A DNA stretch of 64,000 bases from Gelidibacter sediminis (GTDB taxonomy: Bacteria > Bacteroidota > Bacteroidia > Flavobacteriales > Flavobacteriaceae), in the NCBI RefSeq assembly GCF_004364975.1, contig NZ_SOBW01000008.1, forward strand, positions 310,001-374,000. Reading direction: 5' to 3'. The translations under genes were made by a program, and so were the position numbers. Each line of letters starts with the position of its first letter. The stretch's first letter is position 1. Below the pieces are notes generated by a model, which saw only the letters and a program-made list of their open reading frames with translations, was not told the origin of the DNA and searched no databases. This document shows positions 9,027 through 17,036 of this stretch, piece after piece.

Positions 9027-9323
9027 TTAAAAAATTCTATTTTTAAGATTTCGTGAAGAATGATGAACGGTCAAAATGTCTATTCGTGATGGACTGACAA
9101 CTTTATAGATAATTCTATAGTGGCCTTCAATTAATTGTCTTGTATGTTGTTTATTTATTTCAGGAACGGTTTGCCCAGAATAAATCTGAGAATGTAGAAT
9201 CTTCGTGCGTTACTTGATTCTTATAACTTGAAGTTTAGCGTAGTTTTTAGAATCTTTTGAAATGTAATCAAAAATAGCTCTTAAATCTGCAACAGATTGA
9301 TGGGTCCAATTTATTTGAACCAT
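9027..9323 (-). pseudogene. RelE/ParE-family toxin, inactivated by one stop codon
   Basis: From ATG 9323 to TAA 9027 the frame holds 98 codons plus the terminal stop, broken only by TAA at 9210-9212 (codon 38). Before it reads MVQINWTHQSVADLRAIFDY and after it RTKILHSQIYSGQTVPEI, then GHYRIIYKVV and DILTVHHSSRNL. These last motifs are typical of ParE/RelE toxins (ribonuclease- or gyrase-targeting). The intact family has a Glu or similar residue where the stop lies. An antitoxin relic is just upstream on the same strand. Very probably non-functional. Confidence 0.75.
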
Positions 9324-9427
9324 TTTTCTAGTTGCAGTTTTTAGAATCTTTTGAAATGTAATCAAAAATAGCTCTTAAATCTGCAACAGATTGATGGGTC
9401 CAATTTATTTGAACCATTTTTCTAGTT
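9242..9427. repeat. Tandem duplication, two 92-bp identical copies
   Basis: Bases 9242-9333 and 9336-9427 are identical, separated by the dinucleotide gc, giving a 94-bp period. The copied segment covers the end of the antitoxin and the first 26 codons of the toxin. As a result a truncated toxin start (ATG 9417 to TAG 9328, 29 residues) lies between the antitoxin and the second toxin copy. Perfect identity implies a recent event. Confidence 0.9.
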
Positions 9428-9587
9428 CAGTGGTTAAGTCAGATTCAGAAACATAATTCCCACTTTCAGACTGTTGGTACCCGTTCTCTATTTTTTCAAT
9501 TAAAATTAATCACTCAATGAGTTCATCAATAGTAAATTCGTCAGGTATACTTTCGATTTGTTCTTTTAATTTAGTCTTTGTAATCAT
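9405..9587 (-). pseudogene. Antitoxin of the dead TA pair, with internal stop
   Basis: From ATG 9587 to TAA 9405 the frame has 61 codons with a single internal TGA at 9510-9512. It reads MITKTKLKEQIESIPDEF before the stop and YVSESDLTTELEKWFK at the end. A small acidic protein whose stop overlaps the toxin start is the usual arrangement of an antitoxin before a ParE/RelE toxin. The family is not recognisable by name. The TGA is one base from CGA (Arg). Both partners therefore carry a nonsense mutation. Confidence 0.65.
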
Positions 9588-9734
9588 CACACAAGATTGA
9601 AATCTAATATACAAAATTATTGATTTGGTCTACTTAAAAAGGGAATTAACTTGCTAATCCGATGGAACTCGGATGAGGATGATTGTTTATGATTTATAAA
9701 TAGATATCTGTGATAATCAGTTAACTCTGCGTCG

Positions 9735-9768
9735 CCCGCCAGAACGGTCGGGCAGGTCAGTGTTCCAA
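9735..9768. repeat. 34-bp direct repeat, copy 2 (right of the dead TA locus)
   Basis: Second copy of the element at 8977-9010. Here its left part also forms a near-palindrome GCCCG / CGGGC around CCAGAACGGT. It ends 6 bp before the stop of the next minus-strand gene and could act as that gene's 3' hairpin. Confidence 0.6.
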
Positions 9769-9773
9769 CAATC

Positions 9774-10973
9774 TCACGGTTCAAAAAAACCAGTGCTGCC
9801 ACCAACCCAAGTTTTATCCTTGTTGTACTTTACACCCACCATTTCGCCTTTACTGAGTCGCATCAAATTACTGACAATTTGAGTTTGATTGGTTTTGCTA
9901 TTATGGAGTAACATCATCCGAATCTCACACTTTGCCGGTTCATCCATGGTTTGGATGATAGGCGCATAGGCTACTTTTTCTTGTAACAGGTAATTCGATT
10001 TATCTTTAACAGCGTCTATCTTCGCCTGATCGACATGTATTTCAACGCCAGCTCCCGCAAAAGAGTAGAGCGGTTTTAAAACATAATTTTCTAAATCTGT
10101 CGGGATGTTTTCAAGTTGGTCCAAGTAATAGGATTTTGGAACATAGTCACCTTTTAGCAATGGCATCGTGTATTTGCTAATTCTGAAAAACCAATTGGGG
10201 TGTCCAATCCATTCAATATCTACGTCTTCTTTAAAATCAAATTCCCGGTCTAAATCTGGCCGTTGGTCCAATTCATCAAAAATGATGCGGTTATAAATCT
10301 TTAAGACTCGAATTTCTTCGCCATTAGCATCCACATAAAATAATTGCCTTCCTCTTTTAATCAATTCGGAAATGCACAACACTTTAATTCCTAACAACGC
10401 TTCCGTGGCATAAAAGTCGATGGCTGTAGCCTGTTTTTCAGGCTCAATTTCTAAAAGAATCACTTGTTTGGGATCGGTAGCTCCTACAATTTCTGCGCGT
10501 AATAACTCCACATATTCTTGAGAAGTCAGCTCGTTAAGGTGTTGCGAAAAATCATGTGGAATTGCCTCGTAATGTTTACGATACATCCTGCCTAAAAGTT
10601 CCTGAAAAAAGTAGAGGGACGGAAACCCTTGCAGTTCGATAAGTTTAGGGGTGAGTTCTCCGTTGTCATCTAAACACACTCCAAAATCCAATTGTAAAAA
10701 TTTTGCGTGCGCATCTTCATTAGGCACTCTCATTGCCTCGTTAAAGAACGCACCGTCAGTGAGGTCTTTAAAATTAGGCTGATTGATAACTTTCATAATG
10801 TCATCACAAGCTTCCATTAATTGTTTTTTTAATGCTTTTGGAATAAAAACAGGCGTTTCGGCAATTTTAAATTGAGGTGTATAATTGAATTGCGTGTTAA
10901 TATCAGCCAGCATGCCAGCGTATTTATCATCCGTAAATTGCGCGTTGAATGCTTGGCGTAAGGAGGCAATCAT
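9774..10973 (-). CDS. ATP-grasp-like ligase, 399 aa (glutathionylspermidine-synthase-like features)
   Basis: A cytoplasmic protein with no signal. Around residues 95-120 it has QLDFGVCLDDNGELTPKLIE, and near 225 KIYNRIIFDELDQRP. Around residue 295 comes the ATP-binding strand YVLKPLYSFAGAGVEI, then LLQEKVAYAP and CEIRMMLL. These are hallmarks of a divergent ATP-grasp ligase, recalling glutathionylspermidine-synthase-type enzymes that join a carboxylate to an amine. It is the last gene of a tight minus-strand operon: its ATG at 10973 lies 4 bp after the stop of the amidotransferase-like gene. Substrate unknown. Ligase call moderate. Confidence 0.7.
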   Translation of the reverse strand: MIASLRQAFNAQFTDDKYAGMLADINTQFNYTPQFKIAETPVFIPKALKKQLMEACDDIMKVINQPNFKDLTDGAFFNEAMRVPNEDAHAKFLQLDFGVCLDDNGELTPKLIELQGFPSLYFFQELLGRMYRKHYEAIPHDFSQHLNELTSQEYVELLRAEIVGATDPKQVILLEIEPEKQATAIDFYATEALLGIKVLCISELIKRGRQLFYVDANGEEIRVLKIYNRIIFDELDQRPDLDREFDFKEDVDIEWIGHPNWFFRISKYTMPLLKGDYVPKSYYLDQLENIPTDLENYVLKPLYSFAGAGVEIHVDQAKIDAVKDKSNYLLQEKVAYAPIIQTMDEPAKCEIRMMLLHNSKTNQTQIVSNLMRLSKGEMVGVKYNKDKTWVGGSTGFFEP

Positions 10974-10977
10974 AGTG

Positions 10978-11796
10978 TTATGAGATTAGTTCTGGTGACA
11001 ATTGTTTAATAGCGCTTGCAATATAGTTGGGTAGAATGATTTTGTGGGTTTTAATGATTTTATCCGGGTCGTCCATTTTATCCATCATATCATCATATTT
11101 TTCTTCACCAAAATTGGCAATGACCTTATGTTTATTGGCATCGGCGAGAAAGTGGGCACGCATCCCAATAGGATCGGCTTCGGGGTGGAATTGTGTACCT
11201 ACAAATTCCTTAGAAAAACGTACCGCCATAATGGCGCGCTCATAACTTACATGGCTGCGGATTTTTTCTAAACTTAAAATAGAAGCGCCGTGTTCCTTAA
11301 AGACTTTCAGTCGGGGTTGTACCAATTGCCAATCACGAGAATCTACAGCATAAAACGGATCGTCCAAACCTTCTAAAAGCGGGTCTTTTAGCCCTGCTTT
11401 AGTTTTGTGGATGGGCAAAACCCCAAAAGAAGTGCTACGTCTTGGTCGCATTTCGCCTAATTTAAAATAATCGCATACCACTTGAAAGGAGTAGCAAATA
11501 AAGAACATATATTTCTTTTGATCTAAAGAACTCTTATTGAAATCCCACAAGTCTTGAACCAAATTCAGATAGGGAATGCGCCAAGGTCCATCCTCAAGCG
11601 GACTGTCCGGTCCGCCGCTCGAAATATAAATATCGTAAGAGCTGTCTGGTAATTCATCAGCACCTCTCACATTAAATATGGCATAATCAACTTCATCTTC
11701 AAAGCCTCTCACAATATCAGCAATACAACGCAAGCCCTGATTGGGTTGGTTGTTGTTCATATCCAGTATGGCTACTTTTATCTTTTCTTTGGGCAT
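10978..11796 (-). CDS. Class I glutamine amidotransferase-like protein
   Basis: A 272-residue stand-alone GATase1 domain. The oxyanion region is ISSGGPDSP at about 59-66. The nucleophile is Cys101 in FFICYSFQVV, departing from the usual GxCxG elbow. His204 and Glu206 in TQFHPEADP complete the catalytic triad. Such domains release ammonia from glutamine, or in stand-alone form hydrolyse gamma-glutamyl bonds. Its place between a GCS2-type ligase (10 bp away) and an ATP-grasp-like ligase (4 bp away) suggests it either supplies ammonia to a ligase or trims a gamma-glutamyl product. Which of these is inference. Confidence 0.8.
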   Translation of the reverse strand: MPKEKIKVAILDMNNNQPNQGLRCIADIVRGFEDEVDYAIFNVRGADELPDSSYDIYISSGGPDSPLEDGPWRIPYLNLVQDLWDFNKSSLDQKKYMFFICYSFQVVCDYFKLGEMRPRRSTSFGVLPIHKTKAGLKDPLLEGLDDPFYAVDSRDWQLVQPRLKVFKEHGASILSLEKIRSHVSYERAIMAVRFSKEFVGTQFHPEADPIGMRAHFLADANKHKVIANFGEEKYDDMMDKMDDPDKIIKTHKIILPNYIASAIKQLSPELIS

Positions 11797-11806
11797 GTAT
11801 AGTGTT

Positions 11807-12901
11807 CTAAGTTCCTAAAACGGTCTGTGCAATAATATAATCGACCACCTTGGTCAAATCCTTGGTGTCTTCATAAACAGCAATTTGCCGATCAGCTCCC
11901 GTTCCGTTAACTAACATAGTCTTAATATGCTCTATTTCCTTACGCGATCCGAGCTCATCCACAACATCATCAACAAATTCGAGTAATTCTAGCATTAATT
12001 CTCTGGTGGGCACTTCACATTCTTTGCCAAAATCAATCATCTTCCCATCGATTCCGTATCTACTGGCACGCCATTTATTCTCATTGATTAAGGCGCGGTG
12101 GTAGAGCATAAAATTAAGATTTTGAGTTCTTAATTTATAAAGTTTAGCAACTAGAGCTTGAATTAAGGCGGCAATGCTCAAGGTTTCCTCAATAGTCATC
12201 GGCACGTCACAAATCCGCACTTCCACCGTTGGAAAAACGGGATGGATCCGGATGTCCCACCAAATTTTCTTCGGATTGTCAATACACTTTGTTTTAATCA
12301 GGATGTCAATATAATGCTCATATTCTGCAACGGTTTGAAAAACGCCAGGGATTCCTGTTCTAGGGAATTTGTCAAATATTTTTGAACGAAATGATTTGAA
12401 CCCTGTATTACGGCCTTCCCAAAATGGCGAATTGGTAGACAGCGCGTATAAATGCGGTAAAAAATAACGCATGGCATTGGTTAAATGCAAGGCCAATTGT
12501 TTGTCTTCAATACCTATATGCACATGCAGTCCGAAAATTAAATTTGAGCGGGCAGTATCTTGAAGTTCATTAACAATCTCGTCATATCGCGGATTAGGGG
12601 TCATCAATTGAGTTTCCCATTTGGTAAACGGATGAGTGCCGGCTGCGGCAATTTTAAATCCTAATGTACCTGCAATTTCTGAAATGGACTTTCGCAAATG
12701 CGTCAGCTCCGTGCGTGCTTCACTGATGTCCTTACAAATATTGGTGCCCACCTCCACAACAGCCTGATGCATTTCAGCCTTTACTTGCTCATTTAAGAGT
12801 TTGGCCGCTTCTGATACAATTTGCTGATCATGGGAAATTAATTCTCGGGTTTTCGGACAGATGACTTGATATTCTTCTTCAATGCCTAATGTGAACTTCA
12901 T
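11807..12901 (-). CDS. GCS2-family carboxylate-amine ligase (YbdK-like)
   Basis: A 364-residue member of the glutamate-cysteine ligase type 2 family. The N-terminal signature KFTLGIEEEYQV, the motif GTHPF at about 90, HVHIGIEDKQLA at about 125 and PVFPTVEVRICDVPMT near 225 are intact. The family makes gamma-glutamyl-type amide bonds with ATP; E. coli YbdK has weak glutamate-cysteine ligase activity. The frame extends to a TTG at 12910, but ATG 12901 gives the standard family start. It is centred in the ligase operon, 10 bp upstream of the amidotransferase-like gene and 74 bp downstream of an ATP-grasp gene. Real substrates unknown. Confidence 0.88.
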   Translation of the reverse strand: MKFTLGIEEEYQVICPKTRELISHDQQIVSEAAKLLNEQVKAEMHQAVVEVGTNICKDISEARTELTHLRKSISEIAGTLGFKIAAAGTHPFTKWETQLMTPNPRYDEIVNELQDTARSNLIFGLHVHIGIEDKQLALHLTNAMRYFLPHLYALSTNSPFWEGRNTGFKSFRSKIFDKFPRTGIPGVFQTVAEYEHYIDILIKTKCIDNPKKIWWDIRIHPVFPTVEVRICDVPMTIEETLSIAALIQALVAKLYKLRTQNLNFMLYHRALINENKWRASRYGIDGKMIDFGKECEVPTRELMLELLEFVDDVVDELGSRKEIEHIKTMLVNGTGADRQIAVYEDTKDLTKVVDYIIAQTVLGT

Positions 12902-12975
12902 AAAATACAATTGGTTTTAATTACTATTGCGGCATAAATGATGTCTTTCAAATACTTTAAAAGAGCACCGTATAA

Positions 12976-13938
12976 TTATTTATAAGTGGTTTTTTTACCG
13001 GTAATTTGGTCTTTAACAAAAGTTCCCCAAGTGAGGTTCATCTTGTCATTTTTATATTTCTTAGCCTTCGCAATGGCCATGTTGGCCGCGTTTTCAACAA
13101 TCCATTCAAAATTGTCCTGACCTACCGAATTGATATCAGCATCAGGCGCTGGATTACAGAAATCGATGGCATAAGGGATACCGTCTCTTACGGCAAATTC
13201 CACAGTGTTAAAATCGTAGCCTAAAGCTTTATTGAGTCGGATACAGTATTTTTTGATTAAGTCTAACAGCTCTTGTTTAACAGGAGGCCCGTCAATGACA
13301 TAGCGTAAATGATGCGGATTTCGCGGTTCATACTGCATAATATGCACGTTGTCCGTATCTAACACATAACATCTGAAATACTCGGTAAAATTGATTTCTT
13401 CTTGCAACATCATTACCAAGTTTTCAGTTTCGCCGTGTTTTTTCCACAAATCTTGCGAATTTTCAACACGATACACACTTTTCCAGCCGCCACCATCATG
13501 AGGTTTCATATAGGCAGGAAAACCAATGGTATCGAACATATGTTCCCAAGCAAAAGGGAATTTCATGTTTCTAAATGAATTTTCATCTGTATCAGGCGGA
13601 CGGTGTGAAGACGGTAAAATAAATGTTTTTGGTACCGGCACACCCACTTTTTCTGCCAAGGCATTATTGAAGAATTTTTCGTCGGCACTCCACCAAAACG
13701 GATTGTTGATGACCGCAGTCCCAGAAATTGCCGCGTTTTTTAAATAGGCGCGATAAAACGGGACGTCCTGAGATATTCTGTCAATTATTACCGCATAATC
13801 CGTAGGTTTTGCCTGTTCTACCATATCGATAGAAACGGCTTCCGCCATAATATTTTTTACTTTCTTCTCATTAACACGATCTATAAATGCCTGTGGAAAC
13901 GTGTTTTCTTTTCCGAATAGGATGCCAATTTTTTTCAT
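12976..13938 (-). CDS. RimK-like ATP-grasp ligase, 320 aa
   Basis: The start is taken as ATG 13938 (MKKIGILFGKENTFP); the frame stays open to 14133 but that overlaps the upstream esterase gene and adds unrelated sequence. The N-terminal domain is followed by the ATP-grasp core: PAYMKPHDGGGWKSVYRV (ATP lysine and glycine loop), VMMLQEEINF, EYFRCYVL, and the metal-binding end VEFAVRDGIPYAIDFCNPAPD. The family joins amino acids or peptides to a carboxylate, as in RimK, glutathione synthetase and LysX. It begins 34 bp after the esterase stop, in the same operon. Acceptor unknown. Confidence 0.85.
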   Translation of the reverse strand: MKKIGILFGKENTFPQAFIDRVNEKKVKNIMAEAVSIDMVEQAKPTDYAVIIDRISQDVPFYRAYLKNAAISGTAVINNPFWWSADEKFFNNALAEKVGVPVPKTFILPSSHRPPDTDENSFRNMKFPFAWEHMFDTIGFPAYMKPHDGGGWKSVYRVENSQDLWKKHGETENLVMMLQEEINFTEYFRCYVLDTDNVHIMQYEPRNPHHLRYVIDGPPVKQELLDLIKKYCIRLNKALGYDFNTVEFAVRDGIPYAIDFCNPAPDADINSVGQDNFEWIVENAANMAIAKAKKYKNDKMNLTWGTFVKDQITGKKTTYK

Positions 13939-13972
13939 ATGTATAAATTTTTGGTGGTGTATCTTAATTAGT

Positions 13973-14677
13973 TTAAAGTTTTGAAAGGTATTCTGGAAAT
14001 ATATCGCGCCATAATGGCCAATCGTGTTTTGCCCATTTTCGGACATCATACCAAAAGGGAATATTTTTATCGCGGAGTATTTGGGCCATTTTTTCGTTCG
14101 CTTCCAAACAAATATCCCATTCGCCAACGCCAAGGATAATCTTCATTTTCCATAAATCGGGATGGTTATTTCCGGGTAAAAAATCTATGGGGTTATTGAA
14201 AAATACAGTGTTATCATAATAACCGTCTACAAACGATTTGATATCAAAAGCGCCGCTCATACTAAACATATGGCTTACCTTTTCTGGATGCTTAAACGCG
14301 AAATTTGAGGCTTGATAGCCTCCAAAACTCGGTCCTGCTACCGCAACCTTAGGCAATCCTTTGTCCTCACAAATAGGGTTGACTATTTCATTCATAATAA
14401 ACTGATCGTACCATTCGTGGTTTCTTGCACGTTGTGATGGATGGATTTCTTTATTGTACCAACTCAGTTCGTTAATACCATCAGGACAATAGATTTGGAC
14501 TTTACCTTGCTCCACAAACCATCGGACAGATTCTATAAGTTTCATGTCTTTACATTCGTTGTGTTTTCCCATGGTCGTTGGGAATAATATGACGGGATAC
14601 CCGGCATGTCCAAAAACGAGCATTTCTATATCCTTGCTAAGGGTTGGGGAGTACCATTTGTGATGTTGTTCTTTCAA
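13973..14677 (-). CDS. Alpha/beta-hydrolase esterase of the ligase operon
   Basis: A 234-residue cytoplasmic putative esterase. It opens with KWYSPTLSKDIEMLVFGHAG, has the nucleophile elbow AGPSFGGY with Ser117, an Asp region at GEWDICLEAN and a terminal His in WAKHDWPLW, so the triad is complete. It is the first gene of the minus-strand ligase operon. A second hydrolase of similar type lies at 5406-6167. In an amide-ligase pathway such a hydrolase could cleave a product, remove a protecting acyl group or act as an acyltransferase; no direct evidence picks one. Confidence 0.78.
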   Translation of the reverse strand: MKEQHHKWYSPTLSKDIEMLVFGHAGYPVILFPTTMGKHNECKDMKLIESVRWFVEQGKVQIYCPDGINELSWYNKEIHPSQRARNHEWYDQFIMNEIVNPICEDKGLPKVAVAGPSFGGYQASNFAFKHPEKVSHMFSMSGAFDIKSFVDGYYDNTVFFNNPIDFLPGNNHPDLWKMKIILGVGEWDICLEANEKMAQILRDKNIPFWYDVRKWAKHDWPLWRDIFPEYLSKL

Positions 14678-15047
14678 TAGTTGAGTGCTTTAGTGTGTAA
14701 GGTGTCCTCGTAAAACTATGTGTGGACGCAATGGTCAGTCATAGGTTAAGCGTGTTCTGTTTTAACTTGATACAGATACAACAATATACTTTTTTTAATT
14801 ATAAATTGCGATGAAATACAGTGAGATTCTTAAAATTTTATAGAATATGGATTAAAGTTGATATTGTAGTTGTGTTTATCTTATGTTTTAATGATAAAGC
14901 TTAAGATATTTTTAGCACTACAATAAGGTGCTAGGTTGTTTTTGTAGTGTCAACTCGCGCCTTCAAATAAAATTAAATACCTATAATGAGCAAGAGGTTA
15001 TCGTGGCCAGAGAGCGCGAAAAAGAATTTAAGGAATGGTTGGAATAG
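14678..15047. other. Upstream region of the ligase operon
   Basis: These 370 AT-rich bases lie between the esterase start and the stop of the LETM1-like gene. A clear TAnnTTTG element was not found on the minus strand. A 6-bp inverted repeat TAGCAC / GTGCTA occurs at 14913-14933. The last 84 bases keep an open plus-strand frame ending in TAG at 15045-15047 (EREKEFKEWLE), which I do not consider a gene. Confidence 0.45.
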
Positions 15048-16220
15048 TTATTCATCAATCCTATTCTCATCAAATGCCGAAGGGAGTAATTTCGGGATAA
15101 ACTTGATAAATAAAGGCAGTAAGAGTGCACCTCCTGGCAACATAAAGATGGCTAAACTTGGTATCGATTTAAAGATGTCCATCAATTGTTCTTGAACTTT
15201 TTTATGTTCGGCCGCTGTGAGTTCTCGTGTGGTGGACTTGGTTAAAAGCACCATCAATTCTTTACTCTCCTTGAGTTCTTGTAGTAAGCGTTTGCTGTTT
15301 CTACTGATTAGCTTCATCACCATCTTGCTCGAATTGTCATAAAAACTCTTCACAAAATTTTTGGAGCCTAAGGCAGCAATTTTGCTTTTATTCGAACTAT
15401 AGAAAAGGTCAATATCAACAATAGACTGTCTTAACACTACGATTTCGAGATCTAGATGTTCACAGAATTGAGCTAAAAACAGGTTCTCACTCTTATCAAT
15501 CACATTATCTGTCCAGGATGCCATGCAGGCAATATCAATAATATACCGTTTTTCTAAAGAAGTCTTGAGCGTAGCGATGGCTTCACCATAATCTAAAGGG
15601 CCATTGGAATGGTAACGTCTGGATAATTTAAAGAGCTTGGTTAAACTGTCGTCATACTTGGTCTTTTGAAGTTTAGATTCAAAAACTTCAACCACTATAG
15701 TCTCAATAGTCGTTTCAATGTCTTGTAGATATTTGTCTGAAACGGTGTTGGTGTCCAAATATTTCTGATACGCTAAGACATCTACAAACAATAGGGCGTT
15801 AGTGATGAAATAATTAAAATTCTTGGTAAACACGTTGTCATCAATATGTACGCGTTTTTCAATCAAGTCTTCCAATAACGCCCCAGATTTCTTTTTGATT
15901 AATAGCGATTGAAAAATGGAGGTTTTACTGACCGTTATGGCACTATAGAAATTAATGACCGTGTCTATAAATTTTTCTTCGGATGGGTTTTGCTTATAGA
16001 AATAGAAAAACGCTAAAATTAAATTGACTTTACACAATTCTTCGTCGGTCAAGTCTTTTTTAGGAACCGCATTGCTAACAACCCCCACATTACTACCATA
16101 GATAAATCCGCACTGCTTGAGTTCTTGATAAAAACTTTCAAGAGTGATGTTGAAAAAAGTTTCATCCAGCGAAACTTCTTTTAGTAATTTTTTGATCCAG
16201 CCCGAAGCAGAAGGATTCAT
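15048..16220 (-). CDS. LETM1-like domain protein
   Basis: A 390-residue protein. The N-terminal 300 residues are helical without recognisable motifs. The C-terminal part (about 335-385) reads RELTAAEHKKVQEQL, then SIPSLAIFMLPGGALLLPL, then KLLPSAF. This order of a helix, a hydrophobic hairpin with LPGG and the closing LPSAF is the LETM1 signature, known from mitochondrial ribosome-binding and ion-exchange proteins. Flavobacterial relatives are often named LETM1-related biofilm-associated proteins. It probably sits at the inner membrane through the hydrophobic segment. It has its own promoter. Function in bacteria is not settled. Confidence 0.75.
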   Translation of the reverse strand: MNPSASGWIKKLLKEVSLDETFFNITLESFYQELKQCGFIYGSNVGVVSNAVPKKDLTDEELCKVNLILAFFYFYKQNPSEEKFIDTVINFYSAITVSKTSIFQSLLIKKKSGALLEDLIEKRVHIDDNVFTKNFNYFITNALLFVDVLAYQKYLDTNTVSDKYLQDIETTIETIVVEVFESKLQKTKYDDSLTKLFKLSRRYHSNGPLDYGEAIATLKTSLEKRYIIDIACMASWTDNVIDKSENLFLAQFCEHLDLEIVVLRQSIVDIDLFYSSNKSKIAALGSKNFVKSFYDNSSKMVMKLISRNSKRLLQELKESKELMVLLTKSTTRELTAAEHKKVQEQLMDIFKSIPSLAIFMLPGGALLLPLFIKFIPKLLPSAFDENRIDE

Positions 16221-16241
16221 AGTCGCTATTCAATTAGACTG

Positions 16242-16249
16242 CAAAGATA
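16242..16249 (-). promoter_or_regulatory. -7 promoter element for the LETM1-like gene
   Basis: On the minus strand TATCTTTG fits TAnnTTTG and lies 21 bp before the ATG at 16220. No good TTG at the -33 position was found. Confidence 0.5.
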
Positions 16250-16366
16250 CTTTTAAAAATAAAATTCCTCATTTTTTTACGTTAACAAAACTTTAACAAA
16301 ACCGACATTCTTAATTTTCCGTAGGTATGCACAGAGACATTAATAATTAACAAAAATCTCATTATT

Positions 16367-17017
16367 ATGAAAAAATCAAAACTTTTATTAGGAGCGGCAG
16401 TTATCGCGGTAACGGGCTTCTTCGCAATTGCGGCAGATCATATTGATGCGCCTGCGGTTACTGGTGGTACAAATGACATCACCGACTTCTATGCCTTTCA
16501 GGGGCAGAACACGAACAACATTGTTTTTGTAGCAAACCTTCAAGGACTTTTATCTCCAACGGCAACTCAAAATGCAAAATTTGATGAAAACACCATGTTG
16601 GAAATAAATATTGACACCAATGGTGATGCTGTTGAAGATCTGGTTATCCAAGCCATTCCTAAAAATGGTAAAATGTATTTCTTTGGACCGGTGGCTCCAG
16701 GGCAAACAGGATTGAGTAGTACAGTACGCACAATGGGTACAATGGCTAGTGTAGATATTACACCAGCAGGTTCAAACGCTATGGTTTCTACCAATGCAGG
16801 CATGAGCTTTTTTGCTGGCCCACGTGATGATCCTTTCTTTTTTGACTTTGATCAATATACTGCTATTTTAGCTGGTAATGCTAGTGGTTTTAATAACCCA
16901 GGAACAGACAAATTTAAAGGCACAAATGTGTTATCAATTGTGGTAGAAGTGCCAAAATCAATGATTGGTGGTAGTGGAAACATCAACACATGGATAGAAT
17001 CAAAAAGAAAACAATAA
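16367..17017 (+). CDS. DUF4331 protein, N-terminal half
   Basis: A 216-residue exported protein with a signal peptide (about 1-22, ending FFAIAA). It begins with the family hallmark ADHIDAPAVTGGTNDITDFYAF and continues through PRDDPFFFDFDQY and VVEVPKSMI, ending at NTWIESKRKQ. In long DUF4331 proteins this WxS-type segment is followed by a second region beginning RPAINT. Here that second region is a separate gene 20 bp downstream. The biochemical role of DUF4331 is unknown; the neighbouring TonB receptor suggests a part in envelope uptake or sensing. Confidence 0.82.
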   Translation: MKKSKLLLGAAVIAVTGFFAIAADHIDAPAVTGGTNDITDFYAFQGQNTNNIVFVANLQGLLSPTATQNAKFDENTMLEINIDTNGDAVEDLVIQAIPKNGKMYFFGPVAPGQTGLSSTVRTMGTMASVDITPAGSNAMVSTNAGMSFFAGPRDDPFFFDFDQYTAILAGNASGFNNPGTDKFKGTNVLSIVVEVPKSMIGGSGNINTWIESKRKQ

Positions 17018-17036
17018 ACTCTAAAAAACTTTTATT

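Noticed and set aside
9242-9427. Tandem duplication as an insertion-sequence footprint
   Set aside because: No terminal inverted repeats or transposase remnants; the copies are simply adjacent parts of the TA locus.
9617-9805. Minus-strand open frame of 62 codons overlapping the end of the 399-residue ligase gene
   Set aside because: No recognisable features, it covers the 34-bp repeat and overlaps a firm gene; probably chance.
13939-14133. N-terminal extension of the RimK-like ligase to 14133
   Set aside because: It overlaps the upstream esterase gene by about 160 bp and adds sequence unlike the family; ATG 13938 gives the normal MKKIGILFG start.
14986-15195. Plus-strand open frame across the end of the LETM1-like gene
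   Set aside because: Lies mostly antisense to a supported gene and has no motif; the short charged frame ending at 15047 likewise has no identifiable parent protein.
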